Source of the DNA: Bog-473 sp963809825
GTDB lineage: Bacteria > Actinomycetota > Acidimicrobiia > Acidimicrobiales > RAAP-2
Assembly: GCA_963809825.1 (NCBI GenBank)
Contig: CAWELJ010000002.1
Span: 124,001-188,000, forward strand
Length of the DNA stretch: 64,000 nucleotides
Reading direction: 5' to 3'
The position numbers and the translations under genes were made by a program. Under the pieces are notes generated by a model. That model was not told the origin of the DNA. It made no database searches and saw only the letters and a list, made by a program, of their open reading frames with translations. Shown piece by piece: positions 44,647-54,294 of this stretch (position 1 is the stretch's first letter; the number at the start of each line of letters is the position of its first letter).

Positions 44647-45770
44647 TACTGAATGCTCAGGATCTGCTTCAGCGACTGCGCCACGACCTTGGAGGGCAGG
44701 GGCTGGAAGTTGACCTGGGACAGGTACGACGAGTTGTTCCCGAAGTTCTTGTTGACCGACCACTCCAATACGGAGCGGATGTTCTTCGCCGTCGAGCTGC
44801 TCGACTGGTGGGTCGACACGATGGCGTACTCGTAGTTGACGATCGGGTAGCCGTCCTTGATGTTGCCGTAGATCAGCGAGATGGTGCCGTTGGCCGGCGT
44901 CTTCTTCACGAAGCCTGCGGCCTCGGCGGCGATGGTGGCGGTCGTCGGCACGACGTACTGGCCCTTCCCGTTGCCCAGCGCGGCGTAGGTCATGCCACCC
45001 TGGAGGACCTGGGTCAGGTAGCTGATGCCGACGTAGGCGATGCAGCCCGGTGTGGCCTTGCAGCCCGAGACCATGCCCGAGTTCCCGTTTTCACCCAGCG
45101 CACCCGGCGCAGCCGGCCACGGGACGGTGGTGTTGAAACCGATCTTCGTGCCCCAGCCCGAGGGGTCGGCCTTGGACAGGTAGCTGGTCCAGAGGAACGT
45201 GTCCCCCGAACTGTCCGAGCGGTGCAGGGTGACGATCGGCGTGGCGGGCAGCGTGACGCCCGGGTTGGCGCTGGCGATGGCCGAATCGTTCCACTTGGAG
45301 ATCTGGCCCTGGTAGATCTCCGAGAGCACCTTGCCGCTCAGCTTCAGGTGCGCGGTGATGCCCGGGACGTTGTAGGCCGCCACCTGAGCCGAGATCGCCA
45401 GCGGGATGTTCTTCAGGTCCGGGTTGGCCGACACGACGCTGGGCGAGAGGTAGGCGTCTGAGGCGCCGATGTCGATCGTGCCGTTCTCGGCCTCCGAGAT
45501 CCCGGTGCCCGAACCCGTCCCCGCCGTCTGGATGGTCACACTGGAGTACTTGGTGTTGTACCCGCCGGCCCAGAGGTTGAAGAGCGGGTAGAGCAGGGTG
45601 CTCCCCGTCTCGGTCACCGTGCCGCCCGAAGGCGTCTCCACGCCGCTCTTGGGCAGTTTGGTGCTGGCCGATGCCGCCGAGCTGATGACGACCGAGCTCA
45701 GAGCGAGCCCCGCCGCGGCGGCGACGATTGCGCCCCGCTTGAATCGGGCCGCGCGCATCAATGTCTTCAC
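44646..45770 (-). CDS. pstS: phosphate-binding protein PstS
   Basis: 374 residues. The signal peptide (KRGAIVAAAAGLALSSVVIS) has no lipobox cysteine, so it is probably secreted or held by other means rather than a lipoprotein. Phosphate-binding elements are seen: GSTLLYPLFNLWAG, GTGSGTGISEAENGTIDIGASDAYL and HRSDSSGDTFLWTSYL. The GTG at 45770 has AAGGAG seven bases upstream. Second gene of the operon, after pstB and a 108-base gap. Confidence 0.95.
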   Translation of the reverse strand: MKTLMRAARFKRGAIVAAAAGLALSSVVISSAASASTKLPKSGVETPSGGTVTETGSTLLYPLFNLWAGGYNTKYSSVTIQTAGTGSGTGISEAENGTIDIGASDAYLSPSVVSANPDLKNIPLAISAQVAAYNVPGITAHLKLSGKVLSEIYQGQISKWNDSAIASANPGVTLPATPIVTLHRSDSSGDTFLWTSYLSKADPSGWGTKIGFNTTVPWPAAPGALGENGNSGMVSGCKATPGCIAYVGISYLTQVLQGGMTYAALGNGKGQYVVPTTATIAAEAAGFVKKTPANGTISLIYGNIKDGYPIVNYEYAIVSTHQSSSSTAKNIRSVLEWSVNKNFGNNSSYLSQVNFQPLPSKVVAQSLKQILSIQ

Positions 45771-45878
45771 AGGTTCTCTCCTTGTGAGGTGGTTGGTGTG
45801 TGCTTCGGTGGTGCTCTTCGGTGACCTTGTGGGACCAGTGCCAACGGGTGGATCGGCGCTCGACCGGGGACGAAACCT

Positions 45879-46739
45879 CTAGCCCATCCGTCCCGTGACG
45901 TAGCGCTCGGTGTCCTCGTGCTGGGGCCGGTTGAACAGCTCGTCGGTCGGGCCGTGCTCGACGAGCTGCCCTTGATAGAAGAACATCGTGTTGTGCGAGA
46001 CCCGCACGGCCTGGCCCAGGTTGTGCGTCACGACGATCAGGGTCAGCGCGGGCGCCAGCGTGCGGAGCAGCGCCTCGATCGACTCTGTCGTGACGGGGTC
46101 GAGCGACGAGGTGGGCTCGTCGAGCAGGAGGACCTCCGGACCGACCGCCAGCGCGCGGGCGAGGCAGAGCAGTTGCTGCTGTCCACCGGAGAGCCGGAAC
46201 GGCGAGTCGTTCAGGCGGTCCTTCACGGCGTCCCACAAGCCGACCTCGGTGAGCCGGCGTTCGCAGACGACGTCGAGCTGCTTGCCCCGGGCGATGCGGT
46301 GGGCCTTGACACCGGCAACCACGTTGTCCCTGATCGACATCGGGAACGGGTTGGGCCTCTGGAACAGCATCCCGACCCGGCGGCGCAGCGTGAGGAGGTC
46401 GACGTTCTGCCCCCACAGGCTCTGGGCGTCGAAGAGCACGTCGCCCGAGCGCGTGAACCCCGGCACCCGGTCGTTCATGCGGTTGAGCGTGCGCAGGAAC
46501 GTGGACTTGCCCGAACCGGTCGGTCCGATCAGCGCCGTGATCGATCCCCGCTTGAGTTGCACGTTCAGGTCGGAGAGGACGACGCGGTCCGAGAAGCCCA
46601 GCTTCAGGTCGACCGACTGCATGACGCACTCAGGGCGTGAGGCATCCGGATCGAGAGACTTGAGGGCCTCGTCGATACCGCTCTGCGCGTCGGTCGTAAC
46701 AGGAACGCTACGTATCTCCGTCGATTCACCGTCTGCCAC
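45879..46739 (-). CDS. pstB: phosphate ABC transporter ATP-binding protein PstB
   Basis: 286 residues. Walker A is GPTGSGKST, the signature LSGGQQQLLCLARAL, Walker B LLLDEPTSSLDP and the switch His is in VVTHNLGQAVRVS. RTLNRMND after Walker A is typical of PstB. A 35-residue N-terminal extension is unusual. The GTG start at 46739 sits directly after a -10-like TACGTT, so the message may be leaderless. It is first in the operon, unlike the common pstSCAB order. Confidence 0.95.
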   Translation of the reverse strand: MADGESTEIRSVPVTTDAQSGIDEALKSLDPDASRPECVMQSVDLKLGFSDRVVLSDLNVQLKRGSITALIGPTGSGKSTFLRTLNRMNDRVPGFTRSGDVLFDAQSLWGQNVDLLTLRRRVGMLFQRPNPFPMSIRDNVVAGVKAHRIARGKQLDVVCERRLTEVGLWDAVKDRLNDSPFRLSGGQQQLLCLARALAVGPEVLLLDEPTSSLDPVTTESIEALLRTLAPALTLIVVTHNLGQAVRVSHNTMFFYQGQLVEHGPTDELFNRPQHEDTERYVTGRMG

Positions 46740-46746
46740 TACCTGG

Positions 46747-46801
46747 AACGTAGCCAGGGCAAATGAACGTCGGGCAACAGGAGCGCAATCTCCGAGTGAA
46801 C
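46747..46801 (-). promoter_or_regulatory. Candidate PHO box and -10 element for the pst operon
   Basis: On the minus strand, four consecutive 11-base units run from 46801 to 46758. The first (GTTCACTCGGA) and fourth (GTTCATTTGCC) match the actinobacterial PhoP direct-repeat consensus, while the middle two are degenerate. TACGTT (46752-46747) follows at -10 distance, then the GTG start 8 bases on. Placement next to pstB fits activation under phosphate starvation. Confidence 0.6.
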
Positions 46802-46854
46802 ACTTCGCTAAGGATTGGAATCACGGCTGGCGCGGTGTCGATCGCGGCCCCGGG

Positions 46855-47730
46855 TCAGCTCCGGATCGCCCCCGTCCCGAGGGCCTGGCGGGCCGCGAGC
46901 TCCCGGTGGGCGGCGGCGATGGCGCTGACGATGCCCGGGGCCCAGGCGATGACGGCCAGGCACGCCAGTGCCGCGGGGACGGACACCACGAGCGCAGCCC
47001 CGGTGGAGAAGAGCGCGCAGATGCCGGCCGCCCCGCTGCCGAAGGCCGCCACCAGCCAGGCGATCCACCACCGGAGTACCCGTCCCTTGTGCGGGTCGTC
47101 CGGCGGCAGGCAGTCGCGGATGGCGGAGTAGGGCACCCACAGGTTGACGACGGGCACGAACCACGCGCCGACGCCCCAGGCCGGGGAACGGCGGGACGGA
47201 AGGCCGAGCGCCCGGGCGGCCGAGGCGGCGCGGTGCTGCCAGATGCACGCCACGACGACCGCACCCAGCGTGACGAGTCCGACGAGGAGACTGACGGGGC
47301 TGAACCCGCTCGGTCCGTGATAGGGCGGCGCCGTCTGGCCGCGTTGGGAGTAGTCCCAGACGATCCTCATCTGGTGGCCGAACGCGCGCAGCTGGTCGGC
47401 GTTGACCCGCTGCACCATCAGGTTGACGAGGTAGTACACGCCCGGCATGGCGACGGCGAGGCGCGCCACGGGGGTCATCCGCACCTCGGTGTCGACGAGG
47501 CCGCTCGTGGTGACGGTGTTCAGCCGCTCCGAGGCCACCGCCCACGGCGCCACCTGCACCGCGGGCCCCTGTGGCGGGGGGGCGCCGGCCCAGGGTGGAG
47601 GCGGTGGGCTGGCGGGGAGCACGGTGGCCTCCGTCCAGGCATAGCCGTCCCACCAGCGCTGTCCCGGACCGCCGGCGGGGTCCGGGTACCACCCCGGGGG
47701 TGCGCCGGGGTAGCCGCTGTGCTCGCTCAC
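46855..47730 (-). CDS. DUF2510 and DUF4328 domain membrane protein
   Basis: 291 residues. The N-terminus has a DUF2510 motif (PPGWYPDPAGGPGQRWWDGYAWTE), then a Pro-rich linker. From about residue 85 four hydrophobic helices form a DUF4328-type membrane domain with AWGVGAWFVPVVNLWVPYSAIRD, in the family's characteristic position. Function unknown. GTG 47730 is the start. It faces away from the divergent epimerase gene. The gene has the same DUF2510 module as the PH protein at 33481. Confidence 0.8.
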   Translation of the reverse strand: MSEHSGYPGAPPGWYPDPAGGPGQRWWDGYAWTEATVLPASPPPPPWAGAPPPQGPAVQVAPWAVASERLNTVTTSGLVDTEVRMTPVARLAVAMPGVYYLVNLMVQRVNADQLRAFGHQMRIVWDYSQRGQTAPPYHGPSGFSPVSLLVGLVTLGAVVVACIWQHRAASAARALGLPSRRSPAWGVGAWFVPVVNLWVPYSAIRDCLPPDDPHKGRVLRWWIAWLVAAFGSGAAGICALFSTGAALVVSVPAALACLAVIAWAPGIVSAIAAAHRELAARQALGTGAIRS

Positions 47731-47796
47731 CCCCACATCCTGCCAAAGGCGCCGGGACGCTCCGCACACGCGAGTGTCCCCGCGTAATCTCGCCAC

Positions 47797-48735
47797 GTGC
47801 GCATCTTCGTGGCGGGCGGCACCGGCGCCATCGGGCGCCCCCTGGTGCGAGCGCTGGCCGCGGCGGGCCACGAGATCACGGTGTTCTCCCGCAGTGAGGG
47901 GCGGGTGGCCGCACTGGGTGTCCCCACCGCCGTCCCGGCGGTCGGCGATGCCTTCGATGCCGACTCCCTCCGCCGCGCCGTGGAGGCGGCGCAGCCCGAG
48001 GTGGTCGTGAACCAGTTGACCAACCTCGCCCGGTCCGCCAAACCGCTGGCGGTCAGGCGCGGGTTCGACACGACCAGCCGGCTCCGGCGCGAGGTCTCGG
48101 GCAGGCTCGTCGACGCGGCCCGCAGCGCGGGAGCGCGCCGCGTCGTCGCCCAGAGCATCTCGTTCGCCTACCGCCCGGGGCCCGGCGTGCGCACCGAGGC
48201 CGACCCGCTGTGGACCGACGCACCGGGGCAGATCGGCCAGCTCACGGGATCCCTCGCCGCCCTGGAGTCGGCCACGCTCGAGAACGGCGACGTCGATGGT
48301 GTCGTCCTGCGCTACGGCGCCTTCTACGGGGCCGGCACCTACTTCGCCCGGGACGGGCTCTACACCTCCATGATCGCCAAGCGCCGGCTGCCCATCCCCG
48401 GCGACGGCGGCGGCCTGTTCGGGCTCGTGCAGATCGACGACGCCGTCTCGGCCACGGTGGCCGCCCTCGAGGGTCCGACGGGGACCTACAACGTCGTCGA
48501 CGACGTGCCGGCCCGCGCCTCGGAATGGATGCCCTTCGTGGCCGACCTGCTCGGCGCCAAGCCGTCGCGTCGGGTGCCCGAGGCCGTGGCCAGGGTCGGG
48601 GCGGGCCGGTTCCCGGCCTACCTCATGTGCGACCAGCCGGCCGTCTCCAACCAGCGGGCGCGGGCCGAGCTCGGCTGGGCACCGCGTCACCCCGACTGGC
48701 ACGAGGGGCTGCCGGCTGCGCTGCGGGCGTCCTAG
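47797..48735 (+). CDS. NAD-dependent epimerase/dehydratase family protein
   Basis: 312 residues, extended SDR. The cofactor loop is VAGGTGAIGRPLVRAL at the very N-terminus. The region expected to hold the catalytic Tyr reads QSISFAYRPGPGV, and the YxxxK pattern is not intact, so it may be an atypical or non-catalytic reductase. The C-terminal half has LRYGAFYGAGTYF and PRHPDWHEGL, as in sugar-nucleotide epimerase relatives. The GTG start at 47797 lies 66 bases from the divergent gene. Substrate unknown. Confidence 0.82.
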   Translation: MRIFVAGGTGAIGRPLVRALAAAGHEITVFSRSEGRVAALGVPTAVPAVGDAFDADSLRRAVEAAQPEVVVNQLTNLARSAKPLAVRRGFDTTSRLRREVSGRLVDAARSAGARRVVAQSISFAYRPGPGVRTEADPLWTDAPGQIGQLTGSLAALESATLENGDVDGVVLRYGAFYGAGTYFARDGLYTSMIAKRRLPIPGDGGGLFGLVQIDDAVSATVAALEGPTGTYNVVDDVPARASEWMPFVADLLGAKPSRRVPEAVARVGAGRFPAYLMCDQPAVSNQRARAELGWAPRHPDWHEGLPAALRAS

Positions 48736-48739
48736 CGGC

Positions 48740-49927
48740 TCAGCCTCCGACCGGCAGCCCCAGCGCCGCGCCGACCGCGCCGATGACGCCGGCCGCCACC
48801 AGCGTGAGCACCACGAAGCGCCGCAGGCCCACGATCACCGCCAGCGAGCCGGCGAGGATCGCCACCTGCCAGACGTGCGAGATGCCGAGTGCGAGCGGGA
48901 TGGAGGCGCCGGCGATGGCGCCGATGGCCGCGGGACCGGCGCCGCCGAGGAACGACTGCGCGACCCGGTTGGTTCGCAGCGCGCCGAAGTGCCGGGCGCC
49001 CAGCAGAATGAACACGAAGGACGGCGTGAACGCGACGAGCGCCGCCAACAGCGCGCCGCCGACGCCCGCTGCGGCGTAGCCGACGACGGCGACGGTCTGG
49101 ACCACGGGTCCCGGAGTGATCTGCCCGAGCGCCACCGCGTTGAGGAACTGGGCATTGGTCATCCAGTGGTAGCGGTGCACGGCGTCGGCCTGCATGAGCG
49201 GGATGATGACGAAGCCGCCCCCGAACGACAGCGCGCCCACCTTGAGGGCGACCCAGGTCAGCGCGCCCAGCCCGCCGGTCACCACGACGCCGATCGGCGC
49301 CACCAGGAGGCCATTGGCGTTCTTCGGTGGCCGTACACCACCGGTAACGGCGACCTCCACCAGCCCGCAGGCGAGCAGCACGAGGACGAGGAAGGTGCCG
49401 ACTGCCGCCGCCGCGACGCCCCCGGCCAGGGCGTAGGCCACCCAGCGCACGCGGCGGGCCCGTGCCGGGCCGACCCGGCGCCAGCTGGCGGGGACCAGCC
49501 CCAGGGCCGCATTGACGGCGACGGGCGCCACCGCCGCGCCGGCACCGAGGGCAGCGCCCTTGACCCAGGTGGGTGGGTTGGAGGCGAGGAACAGCGCGGC
49601 CAGCCCGATGATGATCGCCAGTCCCGGGCAGATGAAGCAGGCGCCACCGACCAGCGCGCCAGGCAGACCGCGCAGCCGCCAGGCGCAGAAGATTGCGAGC
49701 TGCGTCGACGCCGGACCGGGCAAGAGGTTCGTCGCCGCGATGGCATCTTCGAATTCGCTCTCGCCGATCCATCCCTCGCGCTCGACCGCCACGCGACGCA
49801 GCATCGCGATGTGCGTCGGTGGCCCGCCGAAGCCCGTGCAGCCGATGCGACCCCACTCCTTGGCGATCGTCCCGAGCGCGACGTCGGGACGGGCGTCCGG
49901 CGTGGGCTCGTCCGGCTCGTCCGGCAT
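48740..49927 (-). CDS. chrA: chromate transporter (CHR family, long form)
   Basis: 395 residues with two homologous CHR halves, each of about five to six helices. The first has GTIAKEWGRIGCTGFGGPPTHIAMLRR and NLLPGPASTQLAIFCAWRLRG. The second has LKVGALSFGGGFVIIPLMQADAV and LGQITPGPVVQTVAVVGY. Long-form ChrA exports chromate or related oxyanions from the cytosol. It follows an LLM flavin enzyme by 30 bases on the same strand. No ChrB-type regulator is present, so chromate resistance is not certain. Confidence 0.92.
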   Translation of the reverse strand: MPDEPDEPTPDARPDVALGTIAKEWGRIGCTGFGGPPTHIAMLRRVAVEREGWIGESEFEDAIAATNLLPGPASTQLAIFCAWRLRGLPGALVGGACFICPGLAIIIGLAALFLASNPPTWVKGAALGAGAAVAPVAVNAALGLVPASWRRVGPARARRVRWVAYALAGGVAAAAVGTFLVLVLLACGLVEVAVTGGVRPPKNANGLLVAPIGVVVTGGLGALTWVALKVGALSFGGGFVIIPLMQADAVHRYHWMTNAQFLNAVALGQITPGPVVQTVAVVGYAAAGVGGALLAALVAFTPSFVFILLGARHFGALRTNRVAQSFLGGAGPAAIGAIAGASIPLALGISHVWQVAILAGSLAVIVGLRRFVVLTLVAAGVIGAVGAALGLPVGG

Positions 49928-49957
49928 GCCTCATGTTGGCACGCCGGTGGACGCCGA

Positions 49958-50824
49958 TCAGTGGGGCAGCAGCACCGGCACCATCTCGGCGAGCGCGGCG
50001 ATGTGGGCGTCGACGCCCTCGAGCCCCGCGTGCATCGTGTTGATCGACAGATGGCTCGCTCCCGCCTCGCGCCAGCGCCGCGCGTGCTCCGCCATGGTGT
50101 CGTGGTCGCGGGTGCCGTACTCGATCCGGCCCTCGAATTGGAACTGGGACATGTCGCGCCCCGCCTCCGCCGCCCCCTCGCGGATGGTCTCGAGAGACTT
50201 CTCGAGGCCGCCGCCCGGACGGGCCTGCGGGAACCAGCCGTCGGCGACCCGGCCGACCCGGCGCAGCGCGGCGGGGGCATAGGCGCCGATCCAGATCGGG
50301 ATGGGTCGCTGCACCGGCAACGGGGCCAGCCCCGCGGACTCGATGTCGTGGAAGCGCCCGTGCACCGTCACGCTCCTCTCGGTCCACAGCGCGCGCAGCA
50401 CCGCGATCTGCTCCTCGAGGATGGCGCCCCGCTTCTCGAACGGCACTCCGAGCGCGTCGTACTCCACCTTGTTCCACCCGATCCCCAACCCGAGGCGGAA
50501 GCGCCCGCCGCAGAGGAGATCGACCTCGGCCGACTGCTTGGCCAGCAACGCGGTCTGGCGTTGCGGCCCGATCAGAATGGACGTGGCGAACGCCAGGTCG
50601 GTGCAACCGGCCAGGTAGGCGAACATGGTCAACGGCTCGCGGAACGTGTCGTCAATCGTGTACGGGCCGCCGAGGTCGCCGTGCACCGTCGTGTCGGCGC
50701 CCAGCACGTGGTCGTACGCGGCAAGGTGGGTGTAGCCGAGGTCCGAGGCAGCCTGCCCCAGGGCGCGCACGGCGCCCCGGTCTCCTCCGACCTCGGTCTG
50801 CGGAAAGATCACGCCAATGTCCAT
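49958..50824 (-). CDS. LLM-class F420-dependent oxidoreductase
   Basis: 288 residues, luciferase-like TIM barrel. MDIGVIFPQTEVGGDRGAVR at the start, GGRFRLGLGIGWNKVEYDALG in the middle and RPIPIWIGAYAPAALRRVGRVADGWFP are the pattern of actinobacterial F420-linked enzymes of the family. Substrate unknown. It is divergent from a second LLM enzyme at 50902 and co-directional with the chromate transporter downstream. Confidence 0.88.
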   Translation of the reverse strand: MDIGVIFPQTEVGGDRGAVRALGQAASDLGYTHLAAYDHVLGADTTVHGDLGGPYTIDDTFREPLTMFAYLAGCTDLAFATSILIGPQRQTALLAKQSAEVDLLCGGRFRLGLGIGWNKVEYDALGVPFEKRGAILEEQIAVLRALWTERSVTVHGRFHDIESAGLAPLPVQRPIPIWIGAYAPAALRRVGRVADGWFPQARPGGGLEKSLETIREGAAEAGRDMSQFQFEGRIEYGTRDHDTMAEHARRWREAGASHLSINTMHAGLEGVDAHIAALAEMVPVLLPH

Positions 50825-50901
50825 GGGCGCAGTCTGCCCTGCTCCCGGGCCGCCGTGCGCGCCCGGCCCGGAATCGGACCGGCCCGGTTAGCGTGGGCGC
50901 C

Positions 50902-51831
50902 GTGAAAGTCCGCATCTTCGTGGAGCCCCAGATGGGTGCCACCTACGACCAGCAATTGCGCATGGCACAGGCCGCAGAGGCGGCGGGCTTCGACGCCTTC
51001 TTCCGCTCCGACCACTTCCTCACGATGGGAGGCGAAGGCCTGCCCGGCCCCACCGACTCCTGGGTCACGCTCGGCGCGATCGCACGCGAGACGCGGCGCA
51101 TCCGGCTCGGCACGCTCGTGACGTCTGCCACGTTCCGGCTCCCGGGACTGCTCGCCGTGCAGGTGGCGCAGGTGGATGCCATGAGCGGGGGACGGGTCGA
51201 ACTCGGCCTCGGCTCCGGCTGGTACGACGCCGAGCACGCCGCCTACGGCGTTCCCTTCCCTCCATTGCGAGAGCGCTTCGAGCGCCTCGAAGAGCAGTAC
51301 GCGATCGTGACCGGGCTCTGGGGCACTCCCGTCGGCGAGACGTTCAGTTACGAGGGACGTCACTACCAATTGAAGGACAGCCCCGCGCTGCCCAAACCGG
51401 TCCAGCACCCCCACCCACCGCTGATCGTCGGGGGCGGCGGGCCGAAACGGACGCCGCGTCTCGCCGCCGCCTACGCCGACGAGTTCAACCTGCCCTTCTC
51501 GTCGCTCGCCGACACCGAGGCCCAGTTCGGCCGGGTGCGCGCCGCGTGCGCAGACCGGGGGCGCGACCCCGGGACCCTGCGCCTGTCGGCCGCCCAGGTG
51601 GTGTGCTGCGGCGCCGACGAGGCAGAGGTTGAGCGCCGTGCCGCCAACATCGGTCGCAAGCCCGACGAGCTGCGGGCTCACGGTGCGGCGGGCAGCCCCG
51701 ACGAGGTGGTGGCCCGGCTGCAGGCGTTCGCCGGCATCGGGGCGGAGACGATCTACCTCCAGGTGCTCGACCTCGACGACCTCGGGCACCTGGAGCTGTT
51801 GGCCGCCGAAGTGTTGCCCCGGGTCTCGTAG
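50902..51831 (+). CDS. LLM-class F420-dependent oxidoreductase
   Basis: 309 residues, luciferase-like barrel. Features are FRSDHFLTMGG, RLGTLVTSATFRLPGLLAVQVAQVDAMSGGRVELGLGSGWYDAEH (split by the usual loop) and PHPPLIVGGGGPKRTPRLAA. Start GTG 50902 is preferred over GTG 50893, three codons earlier, and there is no ribosome site, so it may be leaderless. It shares only modest similarity with its divergent neighbour. An aldehyde dehydrogenase follows 47 bases downstream. Confidence 0.88.
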   Translation: MKVRIFVEPQMGATYDQQLRMAQAAEAAGFDAFFRSDHFLTMGGEGLPGPTDSWVTLGAIARETRRIRLGTLVTSATFRLPGLLAVQVAQVDAMSGGRVELGLGSGWYDAEHAAYGVPFPPLRERFERLEEQYAIVTGLWGTPVGETFSYEGRHYQLKDSPALPKPVQHPHPPLIVGGGGPKRTPRLAAAYADEFNLPFSSLADTEAQFGRVRAACADRGRDPGTLRLSAAQVVCCGADEAEVERRAANIGRKPDELRAHGAAGSPDEVVARLQAFAGIGAETIYLQVLDLDDLGHLELLAAEVLPRVS

Positions 51832-51878
51832 GCGGGTCTGCGAGCGGAGTTGGAGAGAGGCGACAGGGAGGAAGGAAC

Positions 51879-53651
51879 ATGACCATCACGAGCCGGGGGG
51901 CGGTGGCGCCGACAGGCGACCAGGGCGGGAGCGTGCGGGCCGGGGCGGCGGCCGCACCGGTCGCAGCCGACGTGTCGGCGCTCGATGCGGTCGTCAACGG
52001 CGTCGCCGATCAAGCCGCCGCGTGGGCGCTGACCGACGCCGGCACACGCGCCGAGCTCCTGCAGCGCGTCATCACCTCCACGATGGCGGCCCAGGACGAC
52101 TGGCTGGCCGCCGCCTGCGAGGCCAAGGGCCTCGAGCGGGGCTCCACGGAGGCGGGGGAGGAGCTGTTCGCCGGCGTCGGGACGTTCGTGCGCATGGCGC
52201 GCCTGCTCCGCGATGCGCTGCACGACATCGCCAAGAACGGCAAGCCCTCGTTCGCCGGGCCGGTGCGCGAGGCGCCCGACGGGCGCCTCCGGGTCCAGGT
52301 CTTCCCCGACGGCGCCTTCGACCGCATCACGTTCCCCCAGACGACGGCGGAAGTCTGGATGCAGCCGGGCGTCACCAGGGCGTCGCTCGTCAGCGGCCAG
52401 GCACCCGCGTACGCCGACCCTCGTGCGCACGCAGGCACGGCCCTCGTGCTGGCTGCCGGCAACGTGGCGTCGCTCGGGCCCCGCGATGTCCTCTCCGAGC
52501 TCTTCGTCGAGGGCAAGACCGTCGTCATGAAGGCCAATCCCGTCAACGACTACCTGGTCCCGCATTGGAACCGTGCCTTGGCGCCCCTGGTCGAGTCCGG
52601 CGTGCTGGCCATCGTCGAGGGCGGTGCCGCGGTGGGCCAGTTCCTGACGGGGCACCCGCGCATCGACGAAGTGCACATCACCGGGTCGGACAAGACCTAC
52701 GACGCGGTCGTGTTCGGCACCGGTCCCGAGGGAGCCCGCCGCAAGGCGGCCGACGACCCGGCCCTGGTCAAGCCGGTGACGGCCGAGCTGGGCAACGTCT
52801 CACCGGTGATCATCGTGCCGGGCCGGTGGTCGATCGCCGAGCTGCGCTACCAGGCGGAGCACGTGGCCACCATGCTCGTCAACAACGCGGGGTTCAACTG
52901 CATCTCGGCACGGGTCGTCGTCACCCACGCCGCGTGGCCCCAGCGCGACGCGTTCCTCGGTGCGTTGACCCAGGCCCTGGCGCAGATCACACCGCGGCGC
53001 GCCTACTACCCGGGGGCGGGGGAACGTCGCGCTGCGTTCGTGGCCGCTCATCCCGAGGCCGAGGAATACGGCACCGCCGCGGACGACGCACTGCCGTGGA
53101 CCTTCATCCGCGGCGTGCCGCCGGGCCACACCGATGACATCTGTTTCAACGTGGAGTCCTTCTGCGGGCAGGTGGCCGAGACGGCGCTGACCGCCCCCTC
53201 CGTGGAAGCCTTCGTCGACGCCGCCACGAGCTTCTGCAACGACGTGGTGTGGGGCACGCTCGGGGCCACGCTCATCGTGAGCCCCGCCTCCCAGAAGGAC
53301 CATGCCGTGGCGGAAGCGGTCGATCGCGCCGTGGCGGACCTGCGCTACGGCTCCATCGGCGTCAACATCTGGCACGGGCTGTCCTTCGCGATGGGCTGCA
53401 CGACCTGGGGTGCATACCCGGGGCACCCGCGTACCGACATCCAGTCAGGGACCGGCGTGGTCGGCAATGCGGCCATGTTCGACCGCCCGCAGAAGTCAGT
53501 GGTGCGTGGCCCGTTCCGCTCGCGACCGAAGCCACCCTGGTTCGCCACGGCGCCCGAGGCCTATGACGTCATGCGCCGGTTCGTTGCCTTCGAGGCCGAG
53601 CCGTCGGCCGCCCGGATCCCCGGGCTGCTGCTCGCCGCCATGCGGCAGTAG
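51879..53651 (+). CDS. aldehyde dehydrogenase family protein (long form)
   Basis: 590 residues, longer than the usual 480-500. The probable nucleophile is C341 in NNAGFNCISARVVV, and the general-base region is KPVTAELGNVSPVII. The nucleotide site includes VVMKANPVNDYLVPHW. The extra length lies in the N-terminus and around residues 390-460. Members of this group oxidise aldehydes or act on acyl-CoA intermediates. The substrate is unclear. GGAGGAAGG precedes the ATG. It lies downstream of an LLM oxidoreductase, perhaps consuming its product. Confidence 0.85.
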   Translation: MTITSRGAVAPTGDQGGSVRAGAAAAPVAADVSALDAVVNGVADQAAAWALTDAGTRAELLQRVITSTMAAQDDWLAAACEAKGLERGSTEAGEELFAGVGTFVRMARLLRDALHDIAKNGKPSFAGPVREAPDGRLRVQVFPDGAFDRITFPQTTAEVWMQPGVTRASLVSGQAPAYADPRAHAGTALVLAAGNVASLGPRDVLSELFVEGKTVVMKANPVNDYLVPHWNRALAPLVESGVLAIVEGGAAVGQFLTGHPRIDEVHITGSDKTYDAVVFGTGPEGARRKAADDPALVKPVTAELGNVSPVIIVPGRWSIAELRYQAEHVATMLVNNAGFNCISARVVVTHAAWPQRDAFLGALTQALAQITPRRAYYPGAGERRAAFVAAHPEAEEYGTAADDALPWTFIRGVPPGHTDDICFNVESFCGQVAETALTAPSVEAFVDAATSFCNDVVWGTLGATLIVSPASQKDHAVAEAVDRAVADLRYGSIGVNIWHGLSFAMGCTTWGAYPGHPRTDIQSGTGVVGNAAMFDRPQKSVVRGPFRSRPKPPWFATAPEAYDVMRRFVAFEAEPSAARIPGLLLAAMRQ

Positions 53652-53669
53652 CAGCCGACCGAAGGAGTT

Positions 53670-54294
53670 TCAGCCCATCGTCTTGGCGCGCAGCTGCGGG
53701 ATTGCGTAGGGCGCCGCCGCCACGACGGCAGCGATGAGGCCGATGAAGGCGCCGAACTCCCACCCCACACCCGATCCACCCGGCTTGAAGATGAAGCCGA
53801 TGAAGACGAGCACGAGGTTCACGATGGTCGCCGCCATCATCACCGTCAGATGGGGGACGTTCGCCGATATGGGCAACTCGTCCCACCCGGCGTGGAGCAC
53901 GAGATAGGCCACGATCAGGATGCACAGGATCATCACGATGTAGAGGTAGCCATGAGCGGAAAGTCCACTGGCCGTCACCGTGATGCCGATGACCGTGATG
54001 CCGAACCAGGACAGGAAGAGCGAGATGAACAGCACGACGGACGCGATGCCGGCGATCCTGTCTGCAAGCGACCAGCGGGCCGCGTCGAACTTGAAGGCCG
54101 GGATCGACGACGCACTGGGTGCAGCGTCGGCGGGTGCAGCTGCCGCAGGTGCAGCTGCCCGCCGGTGCGGGGGCGCTCACCGCCGGCGCCGCCTGGGTCG
54201 CCGTCGAGCTCGAGCCCAACGTTGCGCCGCAGCTCGGGCAGGCGGTGGCGTCGTCGGCGGCCTCGGTCTGACACTGTGGACAGGTCTGCGGCAT
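53670..54294 (-). pseudogene. zinc-ribbon membrane protein, interrupted by a frameshift
   Basis: The N-terminal frame begins MPQTCPQCQTEAADDATACPSCGATLG, a zinc ribbon of two CxxC knuckles, then an Ala/Pro linker. It loses the frame near 54159. In the next frame the protein resumes with AAAAPADAAPSASSIPAFKF and continues into four hydrophobic helices (SVVLFISLFLSWFGITV onwards) and ends at 53670. Removing one base from the CCC run 54158-54160 fuses both parts into about 207 residues. Probably a sequence error. Function unknown, the layout being common among small actinobacterial membrane proteins. Confidence 0.65.
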
